Origin: Corallococcus praedator
GTDB lineage: Bacteria > Myxococcota > Myxococcia > Myxococcales > Myxococcaceae
DNA length: 64,000 bases
Reading direction: 5' to 3'
Assembly: GCF_003612125.1 (NCBI RefSeq)
Contig: NZ_RAWI01000002.1
Span: 29,954 to 93,953, forward strand
Below the pieces are notes generated by a model. It was not told where the DNA came from, did no database searches, and saw only the letters and a list, made by a program, of their open reading frames with translations. The position numbers and the translations under genes were made by a program. This document shows, piece by piece, positions 1-8,990 of this stretch. Every line of letters begins with the position of its first letter. Within the stretch, counting starts at the first letter, position 1.

Positions 1-825
1 GCCAAGCTGGACCGACCAGATGCGGTCACCGTTCCAGTCGCGCGCGTGAAGGAAGGCATCCATCCCGCCAATCATGGGGTTGCCATCCAGGCCTCCCGTG
101 GTGAAGCCCGTGATGTACGAGCGTCCCGCCGGGTCGCCCACCAGGTCATGCACACGCACGGGAGTCCCCACCGCTCCGGAGGTCCGCGTCCAGAGGGCCG
201 TGACGGGGTTCGTGATGCCGTCGTTGACGCAGGTGATCAACTCCAGCCGGTTGAGGGAGATGACGACCACGCCCGCACGGGTGTCGTTGTCGTCCGTCAC
301 GTGCAGGCGGTACTGGCTGTAGGACGCGGGCGCGGAGAGCGTGAACTCCCGCCGCTCGAACCCGCCCCAGCCCGTCTGGTTCGTGCGCGTGTCGAGCACC
401 ACCCAGGCGGAGCCGTTCCAGCCCTGGAACGTCCAGTCCTTGGGCGCGCGCGTGGTGAGGCTGGGGCCGTTGGCGAAGGCGAGGGCATAGCGGTGGACGG
501 CGGCGGTGCCCGCGGGCACCTGGTAGGCAAGCCACGCGGGCGTCTGGTTCACCGCGGAGATCCACAGCGAGGCACTGTTCGCGTCGAACGCCTGCCAGGC
601 CTCGTAAGCGGCGCTGTAGACCCCCGAGCGCGTCACGCTGCCCGCCGGGGTCGTGGGGCCCGTCATCGCTGTCACCGCGGAGGAACAGGTGAGGCCCTGG
701 GCGGTGGACTGGAACTCCTCCTCCGGCCCGGTGTCAGGCGTGTCCGCGCCCTGGCAGCCGGGCAGGGACGTGAGGACGAGCGCGCTCGCCAGGAAGGTGC
801 TGCGGACAGCGGTAAAGGCTTTCAC
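1..825 (-). CDS. Discoidin-like / SBBP beta-propeller lipoprotein (3' end outside window)
   Basis: Reading starts at a GTG (825) preceded by a GAGGAG ribosome site six bases upstream and stays open to base 1, so the C terminus is missing. The N terminus (VKAFTAVRSTFLASALVLT, then SLPGCQG) is a lipoprotein signal with a cysteine at the lipobox, so an outer-membrane or surface location is expected. Residues of about 45-190 look like a discoidin (F5/8 type C) carbohydrate-binding module, with the phrases WISAVNQTPAWLAYQ and YALAFAN. Residues of about 200-275 match the start of an SBBP beta-propeller repeat (SYITGFTTGGLDGNPMIGG). Surface adhesion or glycan binding is inferred; no catalytic motif is seen in this part. 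Confidence 0.75.
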   Translation of the reverse strand, partial: MKAFTAVRSTFLASALVLTSLPGCQGADTPDTGPEEEFQSTAQGLTCSSAVTAMTGPTTPAGSVTRSGVYSAAYEAWQAFDANSASLWISAVNQTPAWLAYQVPAGTAAVHRYALAFANGPSLTTRAPKDWTFQGWNGSAWVVLDTRTNQTGWGGFERREFTLSAPASYSQYRLHVTDDNDTRAGVVVISLNRLELITCVNDGITNPVTALWTRTSGAVGTPVRVHDLVGDPAGRSYITGFTTGGLDGNPMIGGMDAFLHARDWNGDRIWSVQLG

Positions 826-960
826 GGTGACTCCTCGGGAGTCGTGCGAAGGGCGCACGAGGCCCCCGAGGAGTACCGGCACGCCCCGGAGTGACGGGGC
901 GTTATGTGACGAAACCGCCGGCGCGCGGGACGAAGGCGCCGGACGGAGGGATGGCTGGGA

Positions 961-1686
961 TTACCGGGTCGCTTCGGTCATGCACGTGGCGAACGCGTCG
1001 GCCGGCGCGCAGAAGCCCCCGATGTTCTTCGTGAGCTCCTTCATCAGCGCGGCCTTCTTCGCCTTGAAGGTCTTGGTCTCGCAGGAGGAGACGGCCCACT
1101 GGTTCTTCTTGTTGCACATGGAGTCGGCGGCCCAGGCGTTCTTCTTCACGACGCACTCGTCGACGAACTGCTTCAGGCCCGGGGACTTCGCGACGGCCGG
1201 CGTGACGTGGGTGTCGAAACACGCCTGCACCTTCTTCGCGACCTCCGCGTCGACGCTGCCCTTGCCCACCTTCTTGCAGAGGTTCGTCTGCTGCTCCTGC
1301 ACCTTCTGCTGCGCGGTCATGAGCTGGCCGATGGAGCACTGTCCCGCGGCCGCTCCCTGGGGCTGGGACATCGCCTTCCAGCCCGTCATGTGGACGACGG
1401 CACAGTCCTGGATGACCAGCGAGCGCACGCTGGCGGTGGCGCCCGAGGCCTCCAGGGCCTTCCACGCAGGACCGCAGACGGCGTCGTTCTTCTTGCCGGC
1501 GCCCTGCAGCCAGTTCTCCGTGTACATGACGACACAGTCGTTGCTGACCAGCGCCTCCGCGTTGTCGAGCTGGCCCGCCTTGGCCACCGCGTCGAACGCC
1601 GTGGCGCAGTCCTGCTTCTGGGCCTGACCCTGGAGCGGGAGGAGGGTGAACAGCGCGACAACGAGTGCTCCCGTGGATTTCAGCAT
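961..1686 (-). CDS. Exported cysteine-rich protein, unknown function
   Basis: A 241-residue protein starting at ATG 1686. It has a clear Sec signal peptide (MLKSTGALVVALFTLLPLQG, cut near AQA). The mature part holds twelve cysteines spread fairly evenly, an even number that suits six disulfides outside the cytoplasm. It is rich in Ala, Lys and Gln and looks mostly helical. No enzyme motif or known domain was recognised. It is on the same strand as the two-component operon but lies downstream of the response regulator, whose stop is at 1759, so it is probably a separate unit. The reading frame and codon use look genuine; the function is unknown. Confidence 0.75.
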   Translation of the reverse strand: MLKSTGALVVALFTLLPLQGQAQKQDCATAFDAVAKAGQLDNAEALVSNDCVVMYTENWLQGAGKKNDAVCGPAWKALEASGATASVRSLVIQDCAVVHMTGWKAMSQPQGAAAGQCSIGQLMTAQQKVQEQQTNLCKKVGKGSVDAEVAKKVQACFDTHVTPAVAKSPGLKQFVDECVVKKNAWAADSMCNKKNQWAVSSCETKTFKAKKAALMKELTKNIGGFCAPADAFATCMTEATR

Positions 1687-1758
1687 GTCTTCGTGCCTTC
1701 CGTGTGTTCGTGCGGTCCATCCGCCGGCCCGGGCAGGCTAGGCACGCTACCCCAGGGC

Positions 1759-2466
1759 TCAGGGGCTCTTCTCCACCTCCATCCGATAGCCGACACCGCG
1801 CACGGTCTGGATGGAGAAGCGCGACGCGGGGGTCCACTGGAGCTTTCGCTTCAGGCTGGAGACGAAGTTGTCCACCGTGTGCGGATCCACGACGACATCC
1901 GCGCCCCAGACGGCATCCAGGATTTCGTCCCTGCGCAGGGCGCGCTCGCGCTCACGCACGAGGAAGGCCAGCAGGTCGAACTCCTTGCGCGTCAGCTCCA
2001 CCTCCGCGCCCTCCGGCGTCACCACCCGGCGCCGGTCCAGGTCCACGCTGTAGCCCGCGAAGCGCAGCAGCTTCGTCGTCGCGATGCCCGCGCCCGCGCG
2101 CTTCACCTGGGCCCCCACGCGCGCCAGCAATTCCCGCAGCCGGTAGGGCTTGCCCAGGTAGTCCTGGGCGCCCACCTCGAAGCCGCGCACCACGTCCTCC
2201 TCCAGCGTGCGCGCGGTGAGCATCAGCACCGGCACGGTGGAGCCCTCCTCGCGCAGCGCGCGGCACAGCGCATAGCCGTCGCCGTCCGGCAGCATCACGT
2301 CCAGGAGGATGAGCTGGAAGTCGCGGCGGGCCAGGTGCTCGCGCGCCTCCCGCACCGTGGCGGCCTCCTCCACCGCGTAGCCTCCCTGGTGCTCCAGGTT
2401 GTCCCGCAGCGCGAGCCGCAGGTTCGGGTCATCCTCCACGACGAGCAGGGTGGGGGCGGCGTTCAT
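1759..2466 (-). CDS. OmpR/PhoB-family response regulator
   Basis: A 235-residue two-component regulator. The receiver domain (about 6-120) shows the acidic pair E11-D12-D13, the phospho-acceptor D56 in LILLDVMLPDG and a conserved lysine in YLGKPYRL. The C-terminal half (about 140-230) is an OmpR-type winged helix with VELTRKEFDLLAFLV and VDNFVSSLKRKL. Its ATG overlaps the stop of the upstream histidine kinase (bases 2463-2466, ATGA), so the two are a translationally coupled cognate pair. It should bind DNA as a dimer after phosphorylation. Targets are not evident. The operon partner upstream of the kinase is a vWA-domain lipid-exported protein, which may be part of the sensing unit. Confidence 0.95.
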   Translation of the reverse strand: MNAAPTLLVVEDDPNLRLALRDNLEHQGGYAVEEAATVREAREHLARRDFQLILLDVMLPDGDGYALCRALREEGSTVPVLMLTARTLEEDVVRGFEVGAQDYLGKPYRLRELLARVGAQVKRAGAGIATTKLLRFAGYSVDLDRRRVVTPEGAEVELTRKEFDLLAFLVRERERALRRDEILDAVWGADVVVDPHTVDNFVSSLKRKLQWTPASRFSIQTVRGVGYRMEVEKSP

Positions 2467-4313
2467 GCGGTGCTCCGGGTCCGTGCTCCGGATGGAGTTT
2501 CAGGAAGGGTCAATTCGAAGGTGGTGCCTTCGTCGCTGGAGGCCGCCACGCGCAGCGTGCCCCCATGCAGCCGGGCGATGCGGCGGCACAGCGCGAGCCC
2601 CAGCCCGCTGCCGGGCACCTCGCGGCCGCTCCTGCCGGCCAGCCGGTGGAACTCGCCGAAGACGCGCTCCCACTCCGCCTCCGGGATGCCGGTGCCGTTG
2701 TCCGTGAAGTGCACCCGTCCTCCGGGCAGCGTCGCCACGTGCAGACGCACGGGGCTGCGGGTGTTGTACGCGCAGGCATTGCGCGCCAGGTTCGCCAGCA
2801 GCAGCCGCAAGAGCTGCGCGTCCGCGTTCAGCTCGCGCGCGTCCACGTCCGCCGTCAGCTCCACCGGCACCGGAGTTCCTGACGCCAGGTCCCGGCGCAG
2901 CCCGGACACCAGCTCATCCAGCCGCACCGGCGCGAGCCGGGGCACCCAGCGCCCCTTGTCGATGCGGTTGAAGGACAGGAGGTTCTCCACCAGGAAGCCC
3001 AGCCCGTCCGCCTCGTGGATGATGCGCGCGGGGTAGTCCTTCGCGTCCGCGCCTTCCGCCAGACGCCACTCCAGCGTCTCCGCGAGCAGGCGGATGGAAG
3101 CCAGCGGCGTGCGCAGCTCGTGCGACACCGTGGCCACGAAGTCGCTCTTCAGCTCCAGGAAGCGGTACTTGCGGTGCTGCGCCACGAAGGCCAGCGCCGC
3201 GATGGTGAGCGCCAGCGCCGCGCACAGCACCAGCATCAGCGACTTGAGCCGGTAGCGGTTCTCCAGCGCCACCTCGCCCTTGGCCCACGCGGAGGACTCT
3301 ACCGCCACCGGCAGCGACGCGAGCACCAGCACCGGCGCGTCCCCGGGCAGGGACACGCGTCCGTCCGCTTCCAGCAGGCCCCGCTCGCGCATCTCGCGGG
3401 TGAGTCCCTCCATCAGGCCAGGCAGGTCCAGCGCCAGGCCCAGGGCGCCGTGTCGCTGGCGGGGCTCCAGGTACCAGCCCGTCCGCGTCAGCAGCGGCTC
3501 CGGAACGGACGCGGGCAGCTCCAGCGGCGTGGCGGCCAGCTCCCGGGCCCGCGCCTCGAAATCCGCCACCGGGACGCCCACGCGCAGGGAGAGCGCCGCC
3601 ACCCGCCCGCGCAGGAAGTCGAAGTCCTCCGGCGTGAAGCGCGAGCGCTTGAGGAGCAGCAACCGCTGCAGTCCCTCCAGCCGTCCTTCGCCCTGCCCAT
3701 CCCGCAGCCCGTCGCGCACCAGCGCCCGCATCAGGTCGGGCACCAGGTCACCCCTCGCCGCCACGTCCTCCAGCACCATCAGCAGCGACGGCAGGTCGCG
3801 CGTGGACGCGAGCACGAAGCGGGCCCGGTGTCGCGAGAGCGCCATCACCGCCTCCAGGGTGCCCTTCGGGTCCTTCGCCGCCAGGGCCCGCTCCACCGCC
3901 TGCATCTGCTCCAGCCGTTCCCGCCACGGGCCTTCGTCCTCGTCCGCGACCTCCTGGCGCGCTCGCAGCCGCGCGTAGCGGTCCTTCGCGGGCGAGTCCC
4001 CGGCGGTGTCGAAGAGGGCCAACCGGGGCAGCAGTTGTTCCTCCTGTTCGCGCAGGTACAGCCCCTGCGCGGCCACCAGCGGATCCTCCTTCGCGGCCTC
4101 CAGCGTGGGGCGCGCCGACTCCAGCCCTTCGCGCAGCGCCTGTCCCAGGGAGACGCGGGCGTACTGCTCCAGGACCTCGCGCCGGGCCTGGAGCGAGGCC
4201 CGCGCATCCTCGCGCTCAGCGGCGAAGATGCGCTGGAGGTAGCCCAGGCCGACCCCGAGCCCGGCGAGGCCGAGCACGAGGGCGACGAAGGTGGGCAGCA
4301 GCCGGCTGAACAT
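2463..4313 (-). CDS. Membrane sensor histidine kinase
   Basis: A 616-residue kinase. A first membrane helix lies at about 6-27, followed by a long extracytoplasmic sensor of about 320 residues that is strongly helical and without a recognised domain. A second membrane helix (MLVLCAALALTIAALAFV) lies near 355-375. The H-box is VSHELRTPLAS with phospho-acceptor H398. The ATPase boxes follow: N-box near NLARNACAYN, G1 FTDNGTGIPEAE and G2 GSGLGLALCRR. The start is ATG 4313, only 12 bases after the stop of the vWA gene, and the stop overlaps the response-regulator start. It is thus the middle gene of a three-gene operon. Confidence 0.95.
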   Translation of the reverse strand: MFSRLLPTFVALVLGLAGLGVGLGYLQRIFAAEREDARASLQARREVLEQYARVSLGQALREGLESARPTLEAAKEDPLVAAQGLYLREQEEQLLPRLALFDTAGDSPAKDRYARLRARQEVADEDEGPWRERLEQMQAVERALAAKDPKGTLEAVMALSRHRARFVLASTRDLPSLLMVLEDVAARGDLVPDLMRALVRDGLRDGQGEGRLEGLQRLLLLKRSRFTPEDFDFLRGRVAALSLRVGVPVADFEARARELAATPLELPASVPEPLLTRTGWYLEPRQRHGALGLALDLPGLMEGLTREMRERGLLEADGRVSLPGDAPVLVLASLPVAVESSAWAKGEVALENRYRLKSLMLVLCAALALTIAALAFVAQHRKYRFLELKSDFVATVSHELRTPLASIRLLAETLEWRLAEGADAKDYPARIIHEADGLGFLVENLLSFNRIDKGRWVPRLAPVRLDELVSGLRRDLASGTPVPVELTADVDARELNADAQLLRLLLANLARNACAYNTRSPVRLHVATLPGGRVHFTDNGTGIPEAEWERVFGEFHRLAGRSGREVPGSGLGLALCRRIARLHGGTLRVAASSDEGTTFELTLPETPSGARTRSTA

Positions 4314-4325
4314 TCGGGCGGGGCC

Positions 4326-6557
4326 TTACTTGAAGGTGGGGACGCGGTCGGCGTCCATGGTGCGCACCGGCGCGAAGGACTCGAAGCGGTCCTTGCGGCG
4401 GTCCAGCTTCCGCGCCTCGCGGATGAGCGTCCCCAGCTCCGCCACGTCCTCCTGGTCCTTCAGGGGCGTGCCCAGCTCCTCCCACAGCGATACGAGCGCG
4501 TCGTAGGTGAGCGGACGCGCCCAGTAGGAGCCGCGCAGCTTCTCCGCGAAGGCGGCCGCGACGTAGGACAGGCGCGTGGGCGAGGCGGCCTGCTCGAAGG
4601 CGGGGCGCATGAGGGAAGAGGTCATGTCCTTCTCGATGAGGCGCGAATCGCCGCCCTCGGGCTGCTTGTAGCGGATGCGCAGCGTGCCGAAGGTGGGCCG
4701 GGACGCTTCGCGCAGCTTCACCTCGTAGAGGGCGGTGACGGCGTGGCCCGCGCCCACCTCGCCCGCGTCCACGCTGTCGTCGGAGAACTGCTGCCGGGTG
4801 AGCAGGCGGTTCTCGTAGCCGATGAGGCGGTAGCGGGACACCGTCTTGCGGTCGAACTCCACCTGGAGCTTCACGTCCTTGGCCACCACCTGGAGCGTGC
4901 CGCTCAGGTTCTGCACGAAGATGCGGCGGGCCTCGTCCAGCGCGTCCACGTAGGCGTAGTTGCCCTCGCCCACCTGCGCCATCCGCTCCATCAGCGCGTC
5001 GTTGTAGTTGCCCATCCCGAAGCCCACCGCGGACAGGGTGATGCCCGCCGCCGCGCGCTCCTTCACCCGCGCCCACAGGCCATCCGCGTCGGTGATGCCG
5101 CTGTTGGCCACGCCGTCCGAGCACAGGATGATGCGGTTGATGCCGCCCTCCTGGAGGTGGTTCGCGGCCAGGGCGTAGCCCAGTTCGAGGCCCGCCTGCG
5201 CGTTGGTGGAGCCCTCCGTGGTGAGCCCGTCGATGGCGGCGCGCAGCAGGGACTTCTGTCTGGCGTTGGTGGGCCCGAGCACGAGCCGCGCCTCGCTGCC
5301 GTAGACGACGATGGACACCCGGTCCCGCTCATCCAGCGCGTTCACCAGCAGGTTCAGCGCCCGCTTCACCAGCCCCAGCCGGTTGTCCATGTTCATGGAC
5401 CCGGACACATCGATGACGAACACCAGATGGCTGGGTTTGCGCTGCGCGTGGCTGACTTCGCGCGCCTTCACGCCGATGCGCACCACGTGGTAGCCCTTGC
5501 GCGCGGGGGACGGGAAGCCCTCCACGTTCACGCTGAAGGGGGCGTCCGGCGCGGCCGGGTAGCCGTAGTCGAAGCTGTTGACGAACTCCTCCACGCGCAC
5601 CGCCTGTTCATCCGGCAGCGAGCCGCGCTGGAGGTAGGCCCGCGTCAGCGTGTACGAGGCCGTGTCCGTGTCCACGGAGAAGGTGGAGAAGCGCTCCTCC
5701 TCGGTGTCCACCGTGGGGTTCACCCCGTGGCCCTTGAAGTACATGTCGAAGAAGCGCTTCCCTGGCGGGGCCACGGTGCGCTCCGGTGGGGCGACGATCA
5801 CGATGTCGTGGGTGTCATTCAACGGTCCCCGGGGGACCTCGGGGGCGCGGTACACCGTCTGTGGCGTGCCGTCCGGGACGACGATGTGCATGTACGGCAG
5901 GGCCCAGGCCGGAGCGCGCTGCCGGTCGTTCCTGCTGGATTCGCTCACGTAGTCATTCGTGCTCAGGCCATCAATCACGTAGCCCCCCTCGGGGACGCCG
6001 GACATGGCTGAGTCATGGAGGGAGACACCGTACGAATCGGACGCGGAGCCGGGCGCGACTTCTGCCAGGGACTCGAAGCTGCGCGCTCCCCCTTTGCCCA
6101 CCGGGCGGGCCATCGCGATGCGCTTGATGAACTCCGCGTCCACGACGGCGTTGGAATTCGCGGAGTTCATGTCGACGAGGGGCGCCGCGCTGGTGCTGAA
6201 GGAAGGGTCGGGTTCCAGCTCCATGTCGACCCGTACGGTGCGCTGCTCCTGGAGGTGGAGGCCCGTCCGCGCGGACGGCTTGTAGACCTCCCTTTCCGCA
6301 CGCAACGCGTAGACGCCCGCCGGAAGCGCCTCGATGCGGAAGTTCCCCTGGCCATCGGAGACCGCCACCCGCTCGAACCGGAGGCTCGGAGAGGTCGCGG
6401 TGATGACCACCTCGAAGACGGGCTTCTTCGTCTTGCCGTCGAGGACCGTTCCAAGGATGACGCCCGTGCTCACGTCGCCCGCGTCAGGTTGGGCCAGCAC
6501 TGGCGCCGCGAACAGCAGCAGGAGCGCGAACAGGGGACTGCGAAGGAGGGACGTCAT
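4326..6557 (-). CDS. Chimeric exported protein: carboxypeptidase-regulatory-like domain, Oar-like TonB plug remnant, YfbK-type vWA domain
   Basis: A 743-residue protein with a signal peptide (about 1-22, ending VLAQPD). Residues of about 30-115 are a CarboxypepD_reg-like beta sandwich (GTVLDGKTKKPVFEVVI). Residues of about 150-205 read like the plug of myxobacterial Oar-type TonB-dependent receptors (RSFESLAEVAPG, GGYVIDGLSTNDYV), yet no beta-barrel follows. From about 265 it matches YfbK-like von Willebrand factor A proteins: the MIDAS motif is DVSGSMNMD near residue 390, and a DUF3520-like C terminus follows. It is the first gene of the operon with the sensor kinase and response regulator, so a role in envelope sensing is plausible but inferred. 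Confidence 0.9.
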   Translation of the reverse strand: MTSLLRSPLFALLLLFAAPVLAQPDAGDVSTGVILGTVLDGKTKKPVFEVVITATSPSLRFERVAVSDGQGNFRIEALPAGVYALRAEREVYKPSARTGLHLQEQRTVRVDMELEPDPSFSTSAAPLVDMNSANSNAVVDAEFIKRIAMARPVGKGGARSFESLAEVAPGSASDSYGVSLHDSAMSGVPEGGYVIDGLSTNDYVSESSRNDRQRAPAWALPYMHIVVPDGTPQTVYRAPEVPRGPLNDTHDIVIVAPPERTVAPPGKRFFDMYFKGHGVNPTVDTEEERFSTFSVDTDTASYTLTRAYLQRGSLPDEQAVRVEEFVNSFDYGYPAAPDAPFSVNVEGFPSPARKGYHVVRIGVKAREVSHAQRKPSHLVFVIDVSGSMNMDNRLGLVKRALNLLVNALDERDRVSIVVYGSEARLVLGPTNARQKSLLRAAIDGLTTEGSTNAQAGLELGYALAANHLQEGGINRIILCSDGVANSGITDADGLWARVKERAAAGITLSAVGFGMGNYNDALMERMAQVGEGNYAYVDALDEARRIFVQNLSGTLQVVAKDVKLQVEFDRKTVSRYRLIGYENRLLTRQQFSDDSVDAGEVGAGHAVTALYEVKLREASRPTFGTLRIRYKQPEGGDSRLIEKDMTSSLMRPAFEQAASPTRLSYVAAAFAEKLRGSYWARPLTYDALVSLWEELGTPLKDQEDVAELGTLIREARKLDRRKDRFESFAPVRTMDADRVPTFK

Positions 6558-6766
6558 CGTGGGCCACCTCGGTGCCTCAGGGTGGAGCCATCATCCCGAT
6601 GCACCCCGCATCGAACCGCACGGGAGGCTCGTCTCCTCATCATGGTTTCATCATGACGGGAACGCGGGCCCGGGCGCGAGCGTCCGGCGCCCACACCCAC
6701 ATCATCCGGCCCCGTCCGCGCGGGAAGTCGTGCCGGTGGCGGGGCGCTTGGTTAAAAAGGGCGCCC

Positions 6767-8386
6767 ATGACGACGGCACTCGACGACCTGTTCCCCACCG
6801 ACGCGCAGATTCCTCCTGGTGTCCGGCTCCCCGCCTATCTGGAGCAGCGCGAGTACCTCGTGGGAGGCGAGCTGCGCACCTGGGCGGGCGAACTCAACCC
6901 CGTGCAGAGCCCCGTGTTCCTCCGGACGCCGGAAGGGCTCCAGCAGAAGGTGATTGGCGCGACGCCGCTGCTCACCTCGCGCGAGTCCCTGGACGCGCTC
7001 GCGGCGGCGGTGAAGGCGTACGACCTGGGCCGGGGCGTGTGGCCCACCCTGAAGGTGGCCCAGCGCATCGAGCACGTGGAGCGCTTCCTCGTCGCGATGC
7101 GCGCCCAGCGCACGGCGGTCGTGAATCTGCTGATGTGGGAGATTGGCAAGACGCAGCCGGACTCGGAGAAGGAGTTCGACCGCACCGTCGACCTGATCGT
7201 CGAAACCATCCGCGCGCTGAAGGAGCTGGACCACACCTCGTCCCGCTTCGTGCAGGAGCAGGGCATCATGGCGCAGATCCGCCGGGGCCCGGTGGGCGTG
7301 GCGCTGTGCATGGGCCCGTACAACTACCCGCTCAACGAGACCTTCAGCACGCTCTTCCCCGCGCTGCTGATGGGCAACACGGTGGTGTTCAAGCCGGCGA
7401 AGTTCGGCGTGCTGCTGGTGCGCCCGCTGCTGGAGGCCTTCCGCGACTGCTTCCCGCCCGGCGTCATCAACATCATCTACGGCCGGGGCCGGGAGACGGT
7501 GGGCGCGCTGATGGAGAGCGGGCAGGTGGACCTGTTCGCCTTCATCGGCACCAACAAGGGCGCCAGCGAGCTGAAGCGGATGCACCCCCGGCCGCACCGG
7601 CTCAAGGCGGTGCTGGGCCTGGACGCGAAGAACCCGGCCATCATCCTGCAGGACGCGGACCTGGATAACGCCGTGAAGGAGTGCATCACCGGCACGCTGT
7701 CCTTCAACGGCCAGCGGTGCACGGCGCTCAAGCTGCTGGTGGTGCACCGGAGCATCGTGGACGCGTTCCTCGCGAAGTTCACGGCCGCGGTGGACAAGCT
7801 CAAGCCCGGCATGCCCTGGGACCCGGGCGTCGCCGTCACGCCGCTGCCTGAGCCGGGCAAGGCGGCCTACCTCCAGGGGCTGGTGGACGACGCCGTGTCC
7901 AAGGGGGCCCGGGTGGTGAACACGACGGGCGGCCAGTCGTCGCGGTCGTTCTACGCCCCCACGGTGGTGTACCCGGTGACGCAGGGGATGCGGCTCGCGA
8001 GCGAGGAGCAGTTCGGTCCGGTGGTCCCGGTGATGGTGTTCGACGACGACGCGGAGGCGGTCCGGCTGGTGGTGCAGTCGCAGTTCGGCCAGCAGCTCAG
8101 CCTGTTCGGCAAGGACTCGGCGCGCATCGGCCGGTTCATCGACGCGTTCTCCAACCAGGTGGGACGCATCAACCTCAACTGCCAGTGCCAGCGCGGGCCG
8201 GACACCTTCCCGTTCAACGGCCGCAAGGACTCCGCGGAAGGCACCCTGTCGGTCGCGGACGCGCTCCGGGTGTTCTCCATCCGGACGCTGGTGGCGACGA
8301 AGACGACGCCCGACAACACCACCCTGGTCCAGTCCATCCTCACCCGGCGGGAGTCGGACTTCCTCACCACCGACTTCCTCTTCTAG
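6767..8386 (+). CDS. gapN: GapN-like non-phosphorylating NADP-dependent glyceraldehyde-3-phosphate dehydrogenase (aldehyde dehydrogenase family)
   Basis: A 539-residue aldehyde dehydrogenase superfamily member. The frame is open further upstream, but ATG 6767 (MTTALDDLFP) is the start that gives the family-like N terminus. The catalytic cysteine is C318 in FNGQRCTALK, the wording typical of GapN enzymes. The segment that carries the general-base glutamate in most family members reads LGLDAKNPAII here, so an aspartate sits near that place instead. GapN oxidises glyceraldehyde-3-phosphate directly to 3-phosphoglycerate with NADP, skipping substrate-level phosphorylation. The neighbours give no pathway hint, and another aldehyde substrate is possible. 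Confidence 0.8.
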   Translation: MTTALDDLFPTDAQIPPGVRLPAYLEQREYLVGGELRTWAGELNPVQSPVFLRTPEGLQQKVIGATPLLTSRESLDALAAAVKAYDLGRGVWPTLKVAQRIEHVERFLVAMRAQRTAVVNLLMWEIGKTQPDSEKEFDRTVDLIVETIRALKELDHTSSRFVQEQGIMAQIRRGPVGVALCMGPYNYPLNETFSTLFPALLMGNTVVFKPAKFGVLLVRPLLEAFRDCFPPGVINIIYGRGRETVGALMESGQVDLFAFIGTNKGASELKRMHPRPHRLKAVLGLDAKNPAIILQDADLDNAVKECITGTLSFNGQRCTALKLLVVHRSIVDAFLAKFTAAVDKLKPGMPWDPGVAVTPLPEPGKAAYLQGLVDDAVSKGARVVNTTGGQSSRSFYAPTVVYPVTQGMRLASEEQFGPVVPVMVFDDDAEAVRLVVQSQFGQQLSLFGKDSARIGRFIDAFSNQVGRINLNCQCQRGPDTFPFNGRKDSAEGTLSVADALRVFSIRTLVATKTTPDNTTLVQSILTRRESDFLTTDFLF

Positions 8387-8492
8387 TCGTCTTCGGGTTG
8401 CCTGGGAAACGGAGGGCAGGGGAGCAGGTGGCGGACGGGGCCAGGGTGGTTCCGCTCCCTCCGCCCTTGGTGCTAAGCCCTGCGCCATCCCC

Positions 8493-8990
8493 ATGGCGCG
8501 CACAACGACCATCGAGCTGCACAAGGAAGAGATGAAGTTCTCCGCGGGGCACTTCACCATCTTCTCCGCCACGCACCGCGAGAACCTGCATGGGCACAAC
8601 TTCACCGTCTACGTCGCGTTGACGGGCGAGGTGTCCGAGGAAGGCCTGCTCGCGGACTACGGCCCGCTGAAGCAGGCCGTCATCACGCGGTGCAAGGCCT
8701 GGAATGAGACCTTCTTCCTGCCCGGCCGCTCACGGCACCTGCGCCTGGAGCAGGACGCGCAGGGCAACTACAAGGCGCACTTCAACGGCGAGGAGCTGCA
8801 CTTCCTCGCGCGCGACGTGACGGTGCTGCCCGCGCCCAACGTGACGCTGGAGGAGCTGGCGCGCGTCTTCGGCGAGGAGCTGGTGGGCGACGGCGCCGCG
8901 ATGGCGCGCGACCGCATCACGCACCTGTTGGTGAAGTGCGCTTCGGGCCCCGGTCAGTGGGCCACCTGGGAGTGGGGACAGCATGGCTGA
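8493..8990 (+). CDS. 6-pyruvoyl/6-carboxytetrahydropterin synthase homologue without the canonical cysteine
   Basis: A 165-residue T-fold (PTPS/QueD) protein. The zinc-binding histidines are visible: one in FSAGHF and two in LHGHNF. In canonical QueD the active-site cysteine precedes the paired histidines as CxxxHGH. Here the matching stretch is HRENLHGH, so the cysteine is absent and a Glu lies close by. Some family branches (PTPS-III type) replace the Cys with Glu, but the spacing is not exactly the same. The stop overlaps the start of the next short-chain reductase by eight bases (8983-8990), so the two are coupled. A second PTPS homologue with an intact cysteine lies 0.7 kb downstream on the opposite strand. 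Confidence 0.85.
   Translation: MARTTTIELHKEEMKFSAGHFTIFSATHRENLHGHNFTVYVALTGEVSEEGLLADYGPLKQAVITRCKAWNETFFLPGRSRHLRLEQDAQGNYKAHFNGEELHFLARDVTVLPAPNVTLEELARVFGEELVGDGAAMARDRITHLLVKCASGPGQWATWEWGQHG

Noticed and set aside
826..960. Possible small gene between the first lipoprotein and the Cys-rich gene
   Set aside because: No start with a ribosome site and no coding pattern were seen in this 135-base gap.
3015..6011. A 998-codon open frame on the plus strand, opposite the vWA and kinase genes
   Set aside because: It is an antisense shadow of high-GC coding sequence: no domain, Arg/His-rich composition, and the minus-strand genes have clear families.
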